Part shown: in pieces, positions 1 to 8,292 of the stretch
How positions within the stretch are numbered: position 1 is the first letter of the stretch
Layout: each line of letters starts with the position of its first letter
DNA from: Streptomyces sp. 378
GTDB taxonomy: Bacteria > Actinomycetota > Actinomycetes > Streptomycetales > Streptomycetaceae
Assembly (NCBI RefSeq): GCF_030124145.1
Contig: NZ_JASKMS010000005.1
Span: 1-64,000, forward strand
Length of the DNA: 64,000 nucleotides
Direction of reading: 5' to 3'
Translations under genes and position numbers: made by a program
The notes under the pieces: model-generated
Databases searched by the model: none
Seen by the model: the letters and a program-made list of their open reading frames with translations, nothing else
What the model was told of the DNA's origin: nothing

Positions 1-68
1 CCCACCGCTGGGACGACCGCCCCAAGCAACGCCCATGAGCGCCCGCCTATCTGCGCAACCTCTAAGCT

Positions 69-118
69 GCCCGCCTGCCCGCCTGCCCGCCTGCCCGCCT
101 GCCCGCCTGCCTGCCCGC
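69..118. repeat. Octamer tandem repeat (GCCCGCCT)n
   Basis: Five perfect head-to-tail copies of GCCCGCCT occupy 69-108, followed by a broken sixth copy (GCCT, then GCCCGC) that ends directly at the ATG at 119. The array fills the region where a ribosome binding site would be expected, and no purine-rich site is visible. Octamer arrays can change copy number by slippage, so this could alter the leader or, if translation starts upstream, the frame. Confidence 0.9.
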
Positions 119-566
119 ATGCGGCTGCTGCGCTCCACCGACCTGGCCCTGCGGGTCCTGATGCGGCTCGCCGTCGCGGGCCGGTCCAGCCCGACGACCC
201 GGGAGGTCGCGGACGGTATGGAGGTGCCCTACACCCATCTCGCGAAGGTCGTCGCCGAGCTCCAGCGCATGGGTCTGCTCGCGGCCCGCCGTGGCCGCGG
301 CGGCGGCCTCACCCTCACAGAGCGGGGTCGTACGGCCTCGGTCGGAGCGGTCGTCCGCGCCTTCGAGGGCAGCGGCGACGTCGTCGACTGCGAGGGCACC
401 ACCCCCTGCCCCCTCCACTCCACCTGTCGGCTGCGCACCGCCCTGCGCGGGCCCAGGAGGCGTTCTTCGCCTCGCTGGACCCGGTCACGGTGGAGGACAT
501 CGTGGCGGGCCGACCGGGACTCTGCTGCTGGGCGTCTCGCGGGGCGCCGATCCCCGCGGGGCCTAG
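119..566 (+). pseudogene. NsrR-like Rrf2 family [Fe-S] regulator, frameshifted
   Basis: The first 110 or so residues are a clear Rrf2-type winged helix (start MRLLRSTDLALRV, recognition region TREVADGMEVPYTHLAK). They are followed by a Cys-x5-Cys-x5-Cys motif (CEGTTPC, then C five residues on), which matches the iron-sulphur ligand spacing of NsrR nitric-oxide sensors. Near 447-452 the frame breaks. The expected continuation (AQEAFFASLDPVTVEDIVAG) is read in the +2 frame, and a second shift near 515-525 moves to the frame ending LLLGVSRG with TAG at 564-566. In frame 0 the translation instead runs on to 784 as Arg-rich nonsense. The DNA-binding and sensor parts are intact and only the C-terminal helix is scrambled, so residual function is possible. 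Two sequencing errors are the alternative explanation. Confidence 0.72.
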
Positions 567-808
567 GCTGCACATCGAGTGGACGCGCGATGAGAGGAAC
601 CGGCCGTTACGGATGTCGGCGCGAGCAGGCACTATGGGCGGAAGAGCAGTTCACCTGCCGTAGGCGAGGCGTTCGACCCCGGGTCGGCCGGGCGATCATG
701 GTCCGCAACGCGTTCGAAATGGTGGTGTGGTGGGATGCTCAGGTGCCCGACCGCCTCCCGTGGTACGGAAGACAGGCGGCCTGACCAGCAAGGATGGGGA
801 AGCGGAAG

Positions 809-2170
809 ATGGACAAGCAGCAGGAGTTCGTGCTCCGGACGTTGGAGGAGCGCGACATCCGGTTCGTACGCCTGTGGTTCACCGACGTGCTGGGCTTCCT
901 CAAGTCCGTCGCCGTGGCCCCGGCCGAACTGGAACAGGCCTTCGACGAGGGCATCGGCTTCGACGGCTCCGCGATCGAGGGCTTCGCCCGGGTCTACGAG
1001 TCCGACATGATCGCCAAGCCGGACCCGTCGACCTTCCAGATCCTGCCCTGGCGCGCGGAGGCCCCGGGCACGGCCCGCATGTTCTGCGACATCCTCATGC
1101 CGGACGGCTCCCCGTCCTTCGCCGACCCGCGCTACGTGCTCAAGCGGGCCCTCGCCCGCACCTCCGACCTGGGCTTCACGTTCTACACCCACCCGGAGAT
1201 CGAGTTCTTCCTGCTGAAGGACCGGCCGCTGGACGGCAGCCGCCCGACGCCCGCCGACAACTCCGGCTACTTCGACCACACCCCCACCAACGTCGGCATG
1301 GACTTCCGCCGCCAGGCGATCACCATGCTGGAGTCGATGGGCATCTCCGTGGAGTTCTCCCACCACGAGGGCGCGCCGGGCCAGCAGGAGATCGACCTGC
1401 GCTACGCCGACGCGCTCTCCACCGCCGACAACGTCATGACATTCCGCCTCGTCATGAAGCAGGTGGCACTGGAGCAGGGCGTACATGCCACGTTCATGCC
1501 GAAGCCGTTCTCCGAGCACCCCGGCAGCGGCATGCACACGCACCTGTCGCTCTTCGAGGGCGACCGCAACGCGTTCTACGAGTCGGGCTCGGAGTACCAG
1601 CTCTCCAAGGTCGGCCGCTCCTTCATCGCGGGCCTGCTGCGGCACGCGGCGGAGATCTCCGCGGTCACCAACCAGTGGGTCAACTCCTACAAGCGCATCT
1701 GGGGCGGCGCGGAGCGCACGGCGGGCGCGGGCGGCGAGGCCCCTTCGTACATCTGCTGGGGCCACAACAACCGCTCGGCGCTCGTCCGCGTCCCGATGTA
1801 CAAGCCCGGCAAGACCGGCTCGGCACGCGTGGAGGTCCGCTCCCTCGACTCCGGTGCGAACCCGTACCTGGCCTACGCCCTGCTGCTGGCCGCCGGCCTC
1901 AAGGGCATCGAGGAGGGCTACGAACTCCCGCCGGGCGCCGAGGACGACGTCTGGGCCCTCTCCGACGCGGAGCGCCGCGCGATGGGCATCGAGCCGCTCC
2001 CCCAGAACCTGGGCGAAGCCCTGACCCTGATGGAACGCAGCGACCTGGTCGCCGAGACCCTCGGCGAGCACGTCTTCGACTTCTTCCTGCGCAACAAGCG
2101 CCAGGAGTGGGAGGAGTACCGCTCGGAGGTCACGGCGTTCGAGCTGCGGAAGAACCTTCCGGCGCTGTGA
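809..2170 (+). CDS. glnA2: Glutamine synthetase-family protein GlnA2 (gamma-glutamylpolyamine synthetase type)
   Basis: A 453-residue GSI-fold ligase starting MDKQQEFVLRTLEE; an in-frame ATG at 794 has a badly placed AAGG. The beta-grasp N-domain is followed by the catalytic domain, with the Glu-rich metal site (THPEIEFF), the His of GSGMHTHLSLF, NQWVNSYKRIWGG and the ATP/Arg region NNRSALVRVP. Sequence and position match Streptomyces GlnA2 (S. coelicolor SCO2241), which is reported to glutamylate polyamines rather than ammonia; that function is family knowledge, not read from the sequence. The last 45 bases, including stop TGA, lie in or just past the attachment core of the integrated element, so the stop comes from the element. 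It stands as a single gene with no operon partner. Confidence 0.93.
   Translation: MDKQQEFVLRTLEERDIRFVRLWFTDVLGFLKSVAVAPAELEQAFDEGIGFDGSAIEGFARVYESDMIAKPDPSTFQILPWRAEAPGTARMFCDILMPDGSPSFADPRYVLKRALARTSDLGFTFYTHPEIEFFLLKDRPLDGSRPTPADNSGYFDHTPTNVGMDFRRQAITMLESMGISVEFSHHEGAPGQQEIDLRYADALSTADNVMTFRLVMKQVALEQGVHATFMPKPFSEHPGSGMHTHLSLFEGDRNAFYESGSEYQLSKVGRSFIAGLLRHAAEISAVTNQWVNSYKRIWGGAERTAGAGGEAPSYICWGHNNRSALVRVPMYKPGKTGSARVEVRSLDSGANPYLAYALLLAAGLKGIEEGYELPPGAEDDVWALSDAERRAMGIEPLPQNLGEALTLMERSDLVAETLGEHVFDFFLRNKRQEWEEYRSEVTAFELRKNLPAL
2126..2168 (+). other. attL core (43 bp), end of glnA2
   Basis: Starts at GAGGTCACGGCG and ends at CCGGCGCTGT, identical to 22368-22410. To the left the two copies differ (GCTCG here, GCAGC on the right). 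To the right they differ at once: TGA stop here, TAG stop on the right. The crossover therefore lies inside these 43 bases. Confidence 0.92.
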
Positions 2171-2590
2171 TCTGCGCTGATGTGGGTCGTATTTGATGGC
2201 CCATACGCACTGGAAGAACGAGTCGATCGTCAATCGTTCCGTTGGGGCCGTCCCTGGGCCGTCAGACGATGACCTCGTCCCCAGCGCAGTGCCGGCCCTT
2301 GCGGCCGGCTAAGGGGCGAAGAGCGCGCAGCGCTGCTGACTGGCGCAACGAAGGGAAGGAAGGCAGCCGAAGGGTTCAGCCAGAGTTGAGTGAGAGCCCG
2401 GAGCGGGCGACTGCCGCCTAGAGCGCGGCCCCCCTGTTGAGGGAGCTAGCTGTGGGTCTAGGGGCCGACAAGTCTCCTCGGCGAGCGGTGAACCTTCGGC
2501 TGACTACCTGCACGCCTCTGCGCGACGTGGCACAGTATGACTGCACCATGAAGAGAGCCCAGATCGCAGACGAACCCTCGGAGAGCGTTT
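2171..2590. other. Intergenic left arm of the element, 420 bp
   Basis: No convincing gene. It holds the paired GGGCCGTC repeat (2245-2263), a small GC hairpin (GCCGGCC at 2291-2297 with GGCCGGC at 2303-2309) and purine-rich DNA at 2310-2420. The promoter of the cargo operon must lie in the last 200 bases, but I could not place a clear -10/-35 pair. Confidence 0.5.
2245..2263 (+). repeat. Left subterminal paired repeat GGGCCGTC-N3-GGGCCGTC
   Basis: Two direct copies of GGGCCGTC at 11-bp spacing (spacer CCT), 77 bp inside the left core. The same arrangement with spacer TCT occurs at 22202-22220 near the other end. The spacing of one helical turn and the presence at both ends suggest arm-type integrase or excisionase binding sites. 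Confidence 0.55.
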
Positions 2591-3442
2591 GTGCCAGCAG
2601 CACCGAGCATGCGCCTTTTAGTAGTAGCTGGCGTGCTGTTGCTCGCTACTTTTTCATGTCTCCCAGCTCGCGCTGAGGCGGCGACAGATTCGGAAACAGT
2701 TTTCTGTCTTTCTGCTGCCAACCGTAAGAACCTGGTAGAGGCCGGCGCTGCGCTTCGGGTTTTGTCCGCAGGTAGTACACCTGGCGCCCTGACCACTAAG
2801 CGCCGGAAGTTTTCCGGCACCACCGCAATTGAGTCGTGGCGGAGCGAAGCTCCTAAAGACTTCGACCAGGCTTGCAAATCCCTAGTTGCATCGACGGCCC
2901 TTTCTCAGGGAAACAGCCCCAAGGAAGAGTCGAAGCTTGGCTTCATGTCCTGGCTGCTTCCAATTATCATTGGTGCCCTTTTGACTATGTTCGCTACCGA
3001 AATGCAAGGGGCAAGAGCACGAAAACTTGCGGCTGCAGAACAAATACGGATAGCGGCGGCAGACTTCCGGGACGCATTGAATCAATACGTGACGTCTTGG
3101 CTCGAATCCTCACCAGGAGGCAAGCCCAGCACTGGCCAGGTCGACCAGCGCCGCTTGCAACTGATTGTCACTCTACGCAAGGCCAGCCTCCGCGGCAATT
3201 GGCCCTTCGTGGGCCGTCTTATCAGTCACCTGGAAGAGCCTCGGTACGGTAGGGAGATCGATGAGGGATGGACGGGACCGCTAAGCAGTAAGCAGGCGAA
3301 GGCTGAAGAAATGAGAAGACACTTGGGTTGCCTGGAAGCGGACGCCGAGCTAGTAGCTTCCACAATTGCTTCAATGACTCCTCTATGGATGCACCCCTCT
3401 CGAAAAAATTCTCCTTCATCTTCTTCTGTAAGTCCACGATAG
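2591..3442 (+). CDS. Putative membrane-anchored protein, first gene of low-GC ATPase operon
   Basis: A 283-residue protein of no family I recognise. The GTG start is chosen because GGAGAG ends five bases upstream; an ATG at 2609 has no such site. Residues 7-30 form a signal peptide or N-terminal membrane anchor (RLLVVAGVLLLATF, then PARAEA). A second hydrophobic segment at about 117-136 (SWLLPIIIGALLTMF) would place residues 31-116 outside and the helical, charged C-terminal part (137-283) inside the cell. Codon 10 is TTA, the rare bldA-dependent leucine codon. GC is well below the flanks. The next gene starts 30 bases downstream, so one operon with the two ATPases is likely. Possible roles are membrane effector or sensor of a defence system; this is inference only. 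Confidence 0.75.
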   Translation: MPAAPSMRLLVVAGVLLLATFSCLPARAEAATDSETVFCLSAANRKNLVEAGAALRVLSAGSTPGALTTKRRKFSGTTAIESWRSEAPKDFDQACKSLVASTALSQGNSPKEESKLGFMSWLLPIIIGALLTMFATEMQGARARKLAAAEQIRIAAADFRDALNQYVTSWLESSPGGKPSTGQVDQRRLQLIVTLRKASLRGNWPFVGRLISHLEEPRYGREIDEGWTGPLSSKQAKAEEMRRHLGCLEADAELVASTIASMTPLWMHPSRKNSPSSSSVSPR

Positions 3443-3472
3443 ACAGCGATTTCCCCTGGTCACGGAGACCCT

Positions 3473-4387
3473 GTGCTAAATCCATTTACCCTTCCCGATC
3501 GCTCACGAGCGGATGGTCGGCCACTTTGCCCATGGGAGACGGCGGAGCATGCGGAGCTTTATGTTCCGGTTGATCATAGCCAGCAAGCCTTCGCCGCTTA
3601 CAGAGACGCGTTGCGAGCCGATTGCGACTTCACAAAGAGCGGAAAACTGGTCCTGATCACGGGACCGCAGGGCTCTGGTAAGACATCACTCGTACATCGA
3701 TGCGCTTGGGAGACTCGGGAGTACCTTGCCTCGTTGCAATCGCCACTCAAGGTTGAGATTCTCGATCTTACCTCGGATGGGCTTGTAGGTTCGGACACGC
3801 AAGCTCGCGCTAGACACGTCTGTCGACGTGTGCATGACGAGCTGCATCTTCGGCAGACTTTTCAAACGGACAGGCATTATGAAGAAATCGAAAAGAGAAG
3901 CGAAGAGCCAGCCCAGTTCTACCCGTACTTGTCGAGATTGCTACTAGCTGAGCAGCTTTTGATTCTTGTCCTATTGCCATCGTCGGAGCTAGTCGAGGAG
4001 GTGCGTAACTACGGAGGCTACACGCAAAGAATGTTGGGTTTCTTTTGTGAATCGTCGTACGAGTCGGTCGCTGGAATCGAAACGAATCCAGCTGCTAAGC
4101 CGCTCATTCACCTTACGCTTGACGTGCTGCTAGAGAGCGACGGTTGGGATTTTGTTAGCGCCCGACTTGCGCGCATAGCGTCGCAGAATTCGGGTTGCCC
4201 GACAACCGATGAGACTACAATCCGTCAGTTCATGCAGGCGCGCATAAGGGGGCGAGGGCAGACAACGATTAGGGAACTCCAGATGACTTGCGAAAGTGTA
4301 TTCGAGGCGGCCCTCTCCTCCCAAAGTGATCGCATTAATTACTCGGACTTCACTCAATATTACGCAGAGAAAGCGCTCTTGTCATGA
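3473..4387 (+). CDS. P-loop ATPase (304 aa), second gene of cargo operon
   Basis: The GTG start has GGAGA five bases upstream. Walker A is GPQGSGKT at residues 64-71, inside KLVLITGPQGSGKTSLVHR. A hydrophobic strand AEQLLILVLLPSSE near residue 150 may be the Walker B or sensor strand, but it lacks a classic DE pair. The N-terminal 55 residues (WETAEHAELYVPVDHSQQAF) resemble the lead-in of AAA proteins that bind a partner. It is short for a stand-alone STAND or KAP ATPase. The stop overlaps the start of the next gene (ATGA at 4384-4387), which means translational coupling and probably a shared complex. I cannot assign it to a named system. Confidence 0.8.
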   Translation: MLNPFTLPDRSRADGRPLCPWETAEHAELYVPVDHSQQAFAAYRDALRADCDFTKSGKLVLITGPQGSGKTSLVHRCAWETREYLASLQSPLKVEILDLTSDGLVGSDTQARARHVCRRVHDELHLRQTFQTDRHYEEIEKRSEEPAQFYPYLSRLLLAEQLLILVLLPSSELVEEVRNYGGYTQRMLGFFCESSYESVAGIETNPAAKPLIHLTLDVLLESDGWDFVSARLARIASQNSGCPTTDETTIRQFMQARIRGRGQTTIRELQMTCESVFEAALSSQSDRINYSDFTQYYAEKALLS

Positions 4388-6636
4388 CGTCTCAAGGCGG
4401 ACAAGCCTCAGCACGTTGGGGCAAGAATCCTTTTCCTGTTTCTGCTGTCGCCCGCTTCTCTCCTCTCAATGGAGAATCATTCAGCATTCAGACGCCTGCT
4501 ATGGCGCAGGCGCTAGCGTACGTCGATCAGTACCTAGCGGAGGAGTCGGGTGAGAGCGGGCAGGCGGACAAGCGGCGGACGCGACCTGTCAATGGCAATG
4601 TAATTGCGGTAGTCGGCGAGTATGGAACAGGGAAGACTCACCTGTCTATCGAGCTGCTGCGTCGTATCCAGAGCAACGACGACGATGCGCTCCACGTCTT
4701 TTATGTGGACGCGCCCGCCGACAACTTTCTGGCGCTTTATCGCGATCGATTCTTCGGACAGCTAGATCGTCGGGATGTCCTCCAGAGAGTCGCCGAGTAT
4801 TATGCGGATGTGGTGGCGGAGGAACTCGACGAGTCCCCGCTCACGGAAAATGTAGCTAGGCTGCTTGTCGACCGTCAGGCGTCACCGCACGAGATTGTTC
4901 AGCGGTTCGGCCTGCGAGAGTCTACATTCCAGCAGCGTCTGCAGGAGCGACTCCGAAGTATCACAGAACACGAAGAATTCGGTACGGCTCTTGGCCTCTT
5001 TATGCGGCCAGAATTTGAAGCGGCTGTATGGGAGTGGTTGGCCGGGCATCCGGCAGATCCAGTGTTGCAGGAGCGGGGAATCCATCGGACTATCGATGAC
5101 GATATCTCTGCACTTGAAGCAATTGGTGTTTTTGCCTTTCTGTACGGCCGGCAGCATCATCGATTCGTTCTCATCGTTGATGAGTTCGAAAAGGTCATGT
5201 CCCGCGAGACGCGCAGTGCTACTGATGGGCCGGCGGTACTAGCGTTCAAGAAGTTGCTGGAAGTTTTCAGCCAATCACGATCTCTTCTTGTTCTTAGTGG
5301 ACTTCCTGACTTTATGGAGGTCCTACCCACCGACGCTAGACAGAGGATTGCCTCAATCGTGCGTCCTACGGCTTTGTCGTTTGACGATGCATGCCAATAC
5401 GTTAATAACGCGCTAGGTCGAGGGTCCGAGGATCTCGCGCCGTTTAGCGACGACTCGATCTCATATCTGGTCGAGTTGGCTGGCGGCAACGCGCGTAAGG
5501 TTATTCGTCTCTGTTATCACGCCTACGAAGCTAGTGCCAGATCAGGTGCTGATGTTACCCGCGCTATGGTGCGCGAGGTTGCGCGGCAACAGTTTGAGGT
5601 TTCCACGCCTGACGATGTGCTGTCTGACGTTGCTCGCATCCTTGATTCGAACGGACTGATCTTCGAGCGCTCTAAGAGGATGTCGAAGAAGCCGTCGTTT
5701 GTCGCTGATTACTGGCTACCGGTCGGCAGTGAGGGCGCTGGGTGTGCAATCAAAATCACCCAGTCGGTGTTGCACGCCCCAGAGGCTGAACGGCTAGCTC
5801 AGGCTGCTGAAGCGTTCCAAAAGGGTCGAGGAAATGTAGCTACGGTCCTGATCGTCAACGGCTACTTGGCTGAGCCCCTAGCTAACCAAGTGAACTCGTC
5901 GTTTTCGCGCGTCATGACGTACTCTCCGATGCGCTTTTCAGAGGACTTCTCCGCGGCCATCAGTTCCTTCGTTAATCGGCTCGAGTCCGCGTCGAACGAG
6001 GATCGCCTCGGTCTGGTCGAATCGAAGCTTGACCAACTGTTGCGACAGACGCAATCCGTCCGTCGTGCTGTCGACGCTGTGCAGCAAGATTCAATTTCGC
6101 CAGATAGCGTTGAATTGGCTGTCGAGGGAGGAATTCGTCGGGCTTTCGGACAGGTCGCGGGGCGTCCTGATCCTATCGCATCCTCGTGGCGTCTCTCTGC
6201 TGCGACCGCTGAGGTTTTCCGCAAGGCCTTGAATGAAGCAAGCTCTCTAGAGGATTCAGTGCAGGCGGATCTACGGCAGACTTTCCTGCGATCAAAACAC
6301 TCCTCGACCAGAAAAAATGTGGCGGCGTCATTGCCGCGAACCCTGGCGGCTGGAGCACTAGTGTCGATCATCGAAGGATTTCGCGACGCTGTTGTTGACA
6401 GCACTCGGAATACAAGACCTGAAACAGGTGATCGTGACCATGCGTTGAGTGACGCATGTATGATGTACGATCGATACTTCGAGGAGCTCCTCTCCACAGT
6501 GAGAATGAACAATGAGTCGTCGCCGGTGATTGACACATCGCCACGCGGAGAGCCTTTCTGGGTCCGCTTGGAGGGGCTCAAGAACCTGGCGATGGAGGTT
6601 TGGCAAGCTGAACGTCGCCAGGACCTCCTGGATTAA
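4384..6636 (+). CDS. Large AAA ATPase (750 aa), third gene of cargo operon
   Basis: Orc1/Cdc6-like AAA layout. Walker A is GEYGTGKT at 78-85, Walker B FVLIVDEF at 261-268, sensor-1-like LLVLSGLPDF near 301-310, and sensor-2-like GGNARKVIRL near 367-376. About 175 residues, largely helical, lie between Walker A and B. Residues 430-500 (ADYWLPVG, AIKIT, then VATVLIVNGYLA) weakly recall a nuclease-like or restriction-type fold, but the acidic residue before Ile-Lys is missing, so activity is doubtful. The C-terminal 250 residues are helical and unassigned. It overlaps the previous gene by four bases. Low GC and lack of similarity to transfer genes mark it as cargo. A nucleotide-driven anti-phage complex is plausible but unproved. 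Confidence 0.82.
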   Translation: MTSQGGQASARWGKNPFPVSAVARFSPLNGESFSIQTPAMAQALAYVDQYLAEESGESGQADKRRTRPVNGNVIAVVGEYGTGKTHLSIELLRRIQSNDDDALHVFYVDAPADNFLALYRDRFFGQLDRRDVLQRVAEYYADVVAEELDESPLTENVARLLVDRQASPHEIVQRFGLRESTFQQRLQERLRSITEHEEFGTALGLFMRPEFEAAVWEWLAGHPADPVLQERGIHRTIDDDISALEAIGVFAFLYGRQHHRFVLIVDEFEKVMSRETRSATDGPAVLAFKKLLEVFSQSRSLLVLSGLPDFMEVLPTDARQRIASIVRPTALSFDDACQYVNNALGRGSEDLAPFSDDSISYLVELAGGNARKVIRLCYHAYEASARSGADVTRAMVREVARQQFEVSTPDDVLSDVARILDSNGLIFERSKRMSKKPSFVADYWLPVGSEGAGCAIKITQSVLHAPEAERLAQAAEAFQKGRGNVATVLIVNGYLAEPLANQVNSSFSRVMTYSPMRFSEDFSAAISSFVNRLESASNEDRLGLVESKLDQLLRQTQSVRRAVDAVQQDSISPDSVELAVEGGIRRAFGQVAGRPDPIASSWRLSAATAEVFRKALNEASSLEDSVQADLRQTFLRSKHSSTRKNVAASLPRTLAAGALVSIIEGFRDAVVDSTRNTRPETGDRDHALSDACMMYDRYFEELLSTVRMNNESSPVIDTSPRGEPFWVRLEGLKNLAMEVWQAERRQDLLD

Positions 6637-6649
6637 AGGTTGCAGTTTG

Positions 6650-6679
6650 CGGGTGCTGTCGTACGACCGGCAGCACCCG
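6650..6679. terminator. Hairpin between cargo operon and integrase
   Basis: CGGGTGCTG (6650-6658) pairs with CAGCACCCG (6671-6679) across a 12-base loop that itself contains TCGTACGA. It sits 13 bases after the ATPase stop and just before the end of the convergent integrase gene, so it can serve both strands. Confidence 0.65.
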
Positions 6680-6685
6680 GCTGTC

Positions 6686-7927
6686 TCAGCGTACTTCGAT
6701 GATGCGTGAGTACAAGCTGTCCACGGCCTTACGTGCCCGCGCATCGATACTCGGCATAAGATGGGTGTAAACGCGAAGCGTAAACCCTGGATCACTGTGT
6801 CCGAGATAGTGGCTCAGCGCCTTGATGTTCTCGCCAGCGTCTAGCAAAACAGAGGCGTAGAAGTGCCTTAAGGCGTGCATTCCGTGTTCGCGGGCAGCCT
6901 GGTGTCGTTCACCAGGATTCGGCTGTCGGATCACACCGGCCGCGACAAGAGCAGGCTTCCATGCGCGGTCGTTGAAGTCGGTACGACGAACCGGGCCCCC
7001 GCCGTCGAGGCGCGTAAACAGCAGCCGCTTCGTGACAGGCGGACCGTCCACCCGGAGCCACGGCAAGGTGATCTCTACCGGGGGGAAGGCCTCCATATGC
7101 TGCTTGAGGACGTGCGCGATGCGGTCCGGCAAGGGAACGTCGCGGATCTTGGCCCGCTTCGGCGGCGCGAACACGAGACCGTCTTTCGTCACCTTCACCT
7201 GGTTCGCGATATGCAGCCACCCGGAGTCGAATCCGATTGCATCGAAGGGCAACCCGAAGATCTCCCCTTGCCTGAGCCCGCATCCGCCTCCGAGGTCCAC
7301 CATCGCGCGGTATCGCTCCGGCAGCGCCGCTCGTACAGCGAAGACGCGCTCTGCGCTCCACGGCACAACGCGGCCACTTCCCGCAGCAGGCGGACGCACC
7401 GATTGCGCGTGGCACGGGTTCTTCGACAGGTGACCGTCGTCCACGGCCGCGTTGAGGACCGTCGACACGTTGTTGTAGATCACGCGCCGGTACGACGACG
7501 CAGGGACAGCCCGTTCCAGCGCGCTGAGCCAATCCCGGATGTGTTCCGGCTTGAACGAGCCGAGCGGCCGCGGACCCAGGTAGGGGATGGCGTGACCGCG
7601 AATCGCAGACTCCACCGACTCGCGCGTGGTCATGTCGGTGGTCTGCGTGTTCAGCCACTTCTCGGCGTACTGCCGGAACGTCACGCGGCTCGCGGCCGGG
7701 TCCACGTACTGCCCCCGAGACATGTCCGCCTCGATGTGGGCGAGCCACTGATCGGCCAGTCGCTTTTGTCCGTCAGGGAATGACTTGCTCTTCTCGGTTC
7801 CGTCCGGGCCGATGTAGCGGGCGCGGTAGCGCATCCCGGTGCCGTAGCGGTCCGTGCGCACGCGGCGGGGCTTGCCGGCTGCGTCGGGTTCGGTCTTGTA
7901 CCACCGGTCTTGGATGTGGCCTGCCAT
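6686..7927 (-). CDS. Tyrosine recombinase (site-specific integrase) of the AICE
   Basis: 413 residues. An N-terminal arm-binding region is followed by the SAM-like core-binding domain (VTFRQYAEKWL, about 82-175) and the catalytic domain. Catalytic residues are Arg219 (GCGLRQGE), His351-x-x-Arg354 (HALRHFYAS), His377 (LGHSDP) and nucleophile Tyr387 (LRVYTHL). It should recombine the 43-bp core at the glnA2 end. In most AICEs int lies directly beside the attachment site; here 4.5 kb of cargo separates it from the left core. The excisionase gene is upstream on the same strand, with a strong hairpin in between. Confidence 0.97.
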   Translation of the reverse strand: MAGHIQDRWYKTEPDAAGKPRRVRTDRYGTGMRYRARYIGPDGTEKSKSFPDGQKRLADQWLAHIEADMSRGQYVDPAASRVTFRQYAEKWLNTQTTDMTTRESVESAIRGHAIPYLGPRPLGSFKPEHIRDWLSALERAVPASSYRRVIYNNVSTVLNAAVDDGHLSKNPCHAQSVRPPAAGSGRVVPWSAERVFAVRAALPERYRAMVDLGGGCGLRQGEIFGLPFDAIGFDSGWLHIANQVKVTKDGLVFAPPKRAKIRDVPLPDRIAHVLKQHMEAFPPVEITLPWLRVDGPPVTKRLLFTRLDGGGPVRRTDFNDRAWKPALVAAGVIRQPNPGERHQAAREHGMHALRHFYASVLLDAGENIKALSHYLGHSDPGFTLRVYTHLMPSIDARARKAVDSLYSRIIEVR

Positions 7928-7950
7928 CAGGCAGTGGTCCTCTCGACATA

Positions 7951-7986
7951 CGGCAGGGAGAGCCGCCCGAGCGGCTCTCCCTGCCG
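7951..7986 (-). terminator. Perfect 16-bp hairpin between xis and int
   Basis: CGGCAGGGAGAGCCGC (7951-7966) pairs fully with 7971-7986 around the loop CCGA. It lies in the 75-base gap between the excisionase stop and the integrase start, so it could attenuate read-through into int or stabilise the xis message. Confidence 0.75.
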
Positions 7987-8002
7987 TGTGGTGGGTGTTC
8001 GG

Positions 8003-8242
8003 TTAGGCGGCGGCGGTTTCGGCGTGCTTTCGCTGGTCGACGTAGGCCCGTACGTCGGCGGGGTCGTAGCGAAGGTGCTTGCCGATACGGAAACCGCGCG
8101 GGCCGGTGCGCTTCTTGCGCCACTGGTAGACGGTCTCTAGGGGCACCTCGAACATCTCGGCGATGTCGTCAGGGGTGAGATACCGGTCCGGGAGGCCACC
8201 TCGGAGAGTGGCGCGAGGGTCGGAATCTGTCGGCTTTGCCAT
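8003..8242 (-). CDS. Excisionase / helix-turn-helix DNA-binding protein
   Basis: 79 residues from the ATG at 8242, which has GGAG seven bases upstream; longer in-frame versions lack a site. The MerR/Xis-type helix-turn-helix YLTPDDIAEMFEVPLETVYQ, then FRIGKHLRYDPADVRAYV, matches the AlpA/excisionase family usually encoded beside int in AICEs. Expected role: bending the attachment arms and directing the integrase toward excision. Confidence 0.9.
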   Translation of the reverse strand: MAKPTDSDPRATLRGGLPDRYLTPDDIAEMFEVPLETVYQWRKKRTGPRGFRIGKHLRYDPADVRAYVDQRKHAETAAA

Positions 8243-8292
8243 GGGGACTCCAAGGGGGAGGGCGTGGCCGCGTCTGTCCGAGGTGCGGATTT

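Noticed and set aside
705..732. GCAAC-n6-GAAAT, resembling one GlnR box, about 90 bases before glnA2
   Set aside because: Only one good unit pair; GlnR control of glnA2 is not established. Too weak to call.
632..2233. 533-codon minus-strand frame opposite glnA2
   Set aside because: Shadow of a highly conserved glutamine synthetase gene.
2437..2676. 79-codon plus-strand frame before the cargo operon
   Set aside because: No ribosome binding site and it overlaps the better supported GTG start at 2591.
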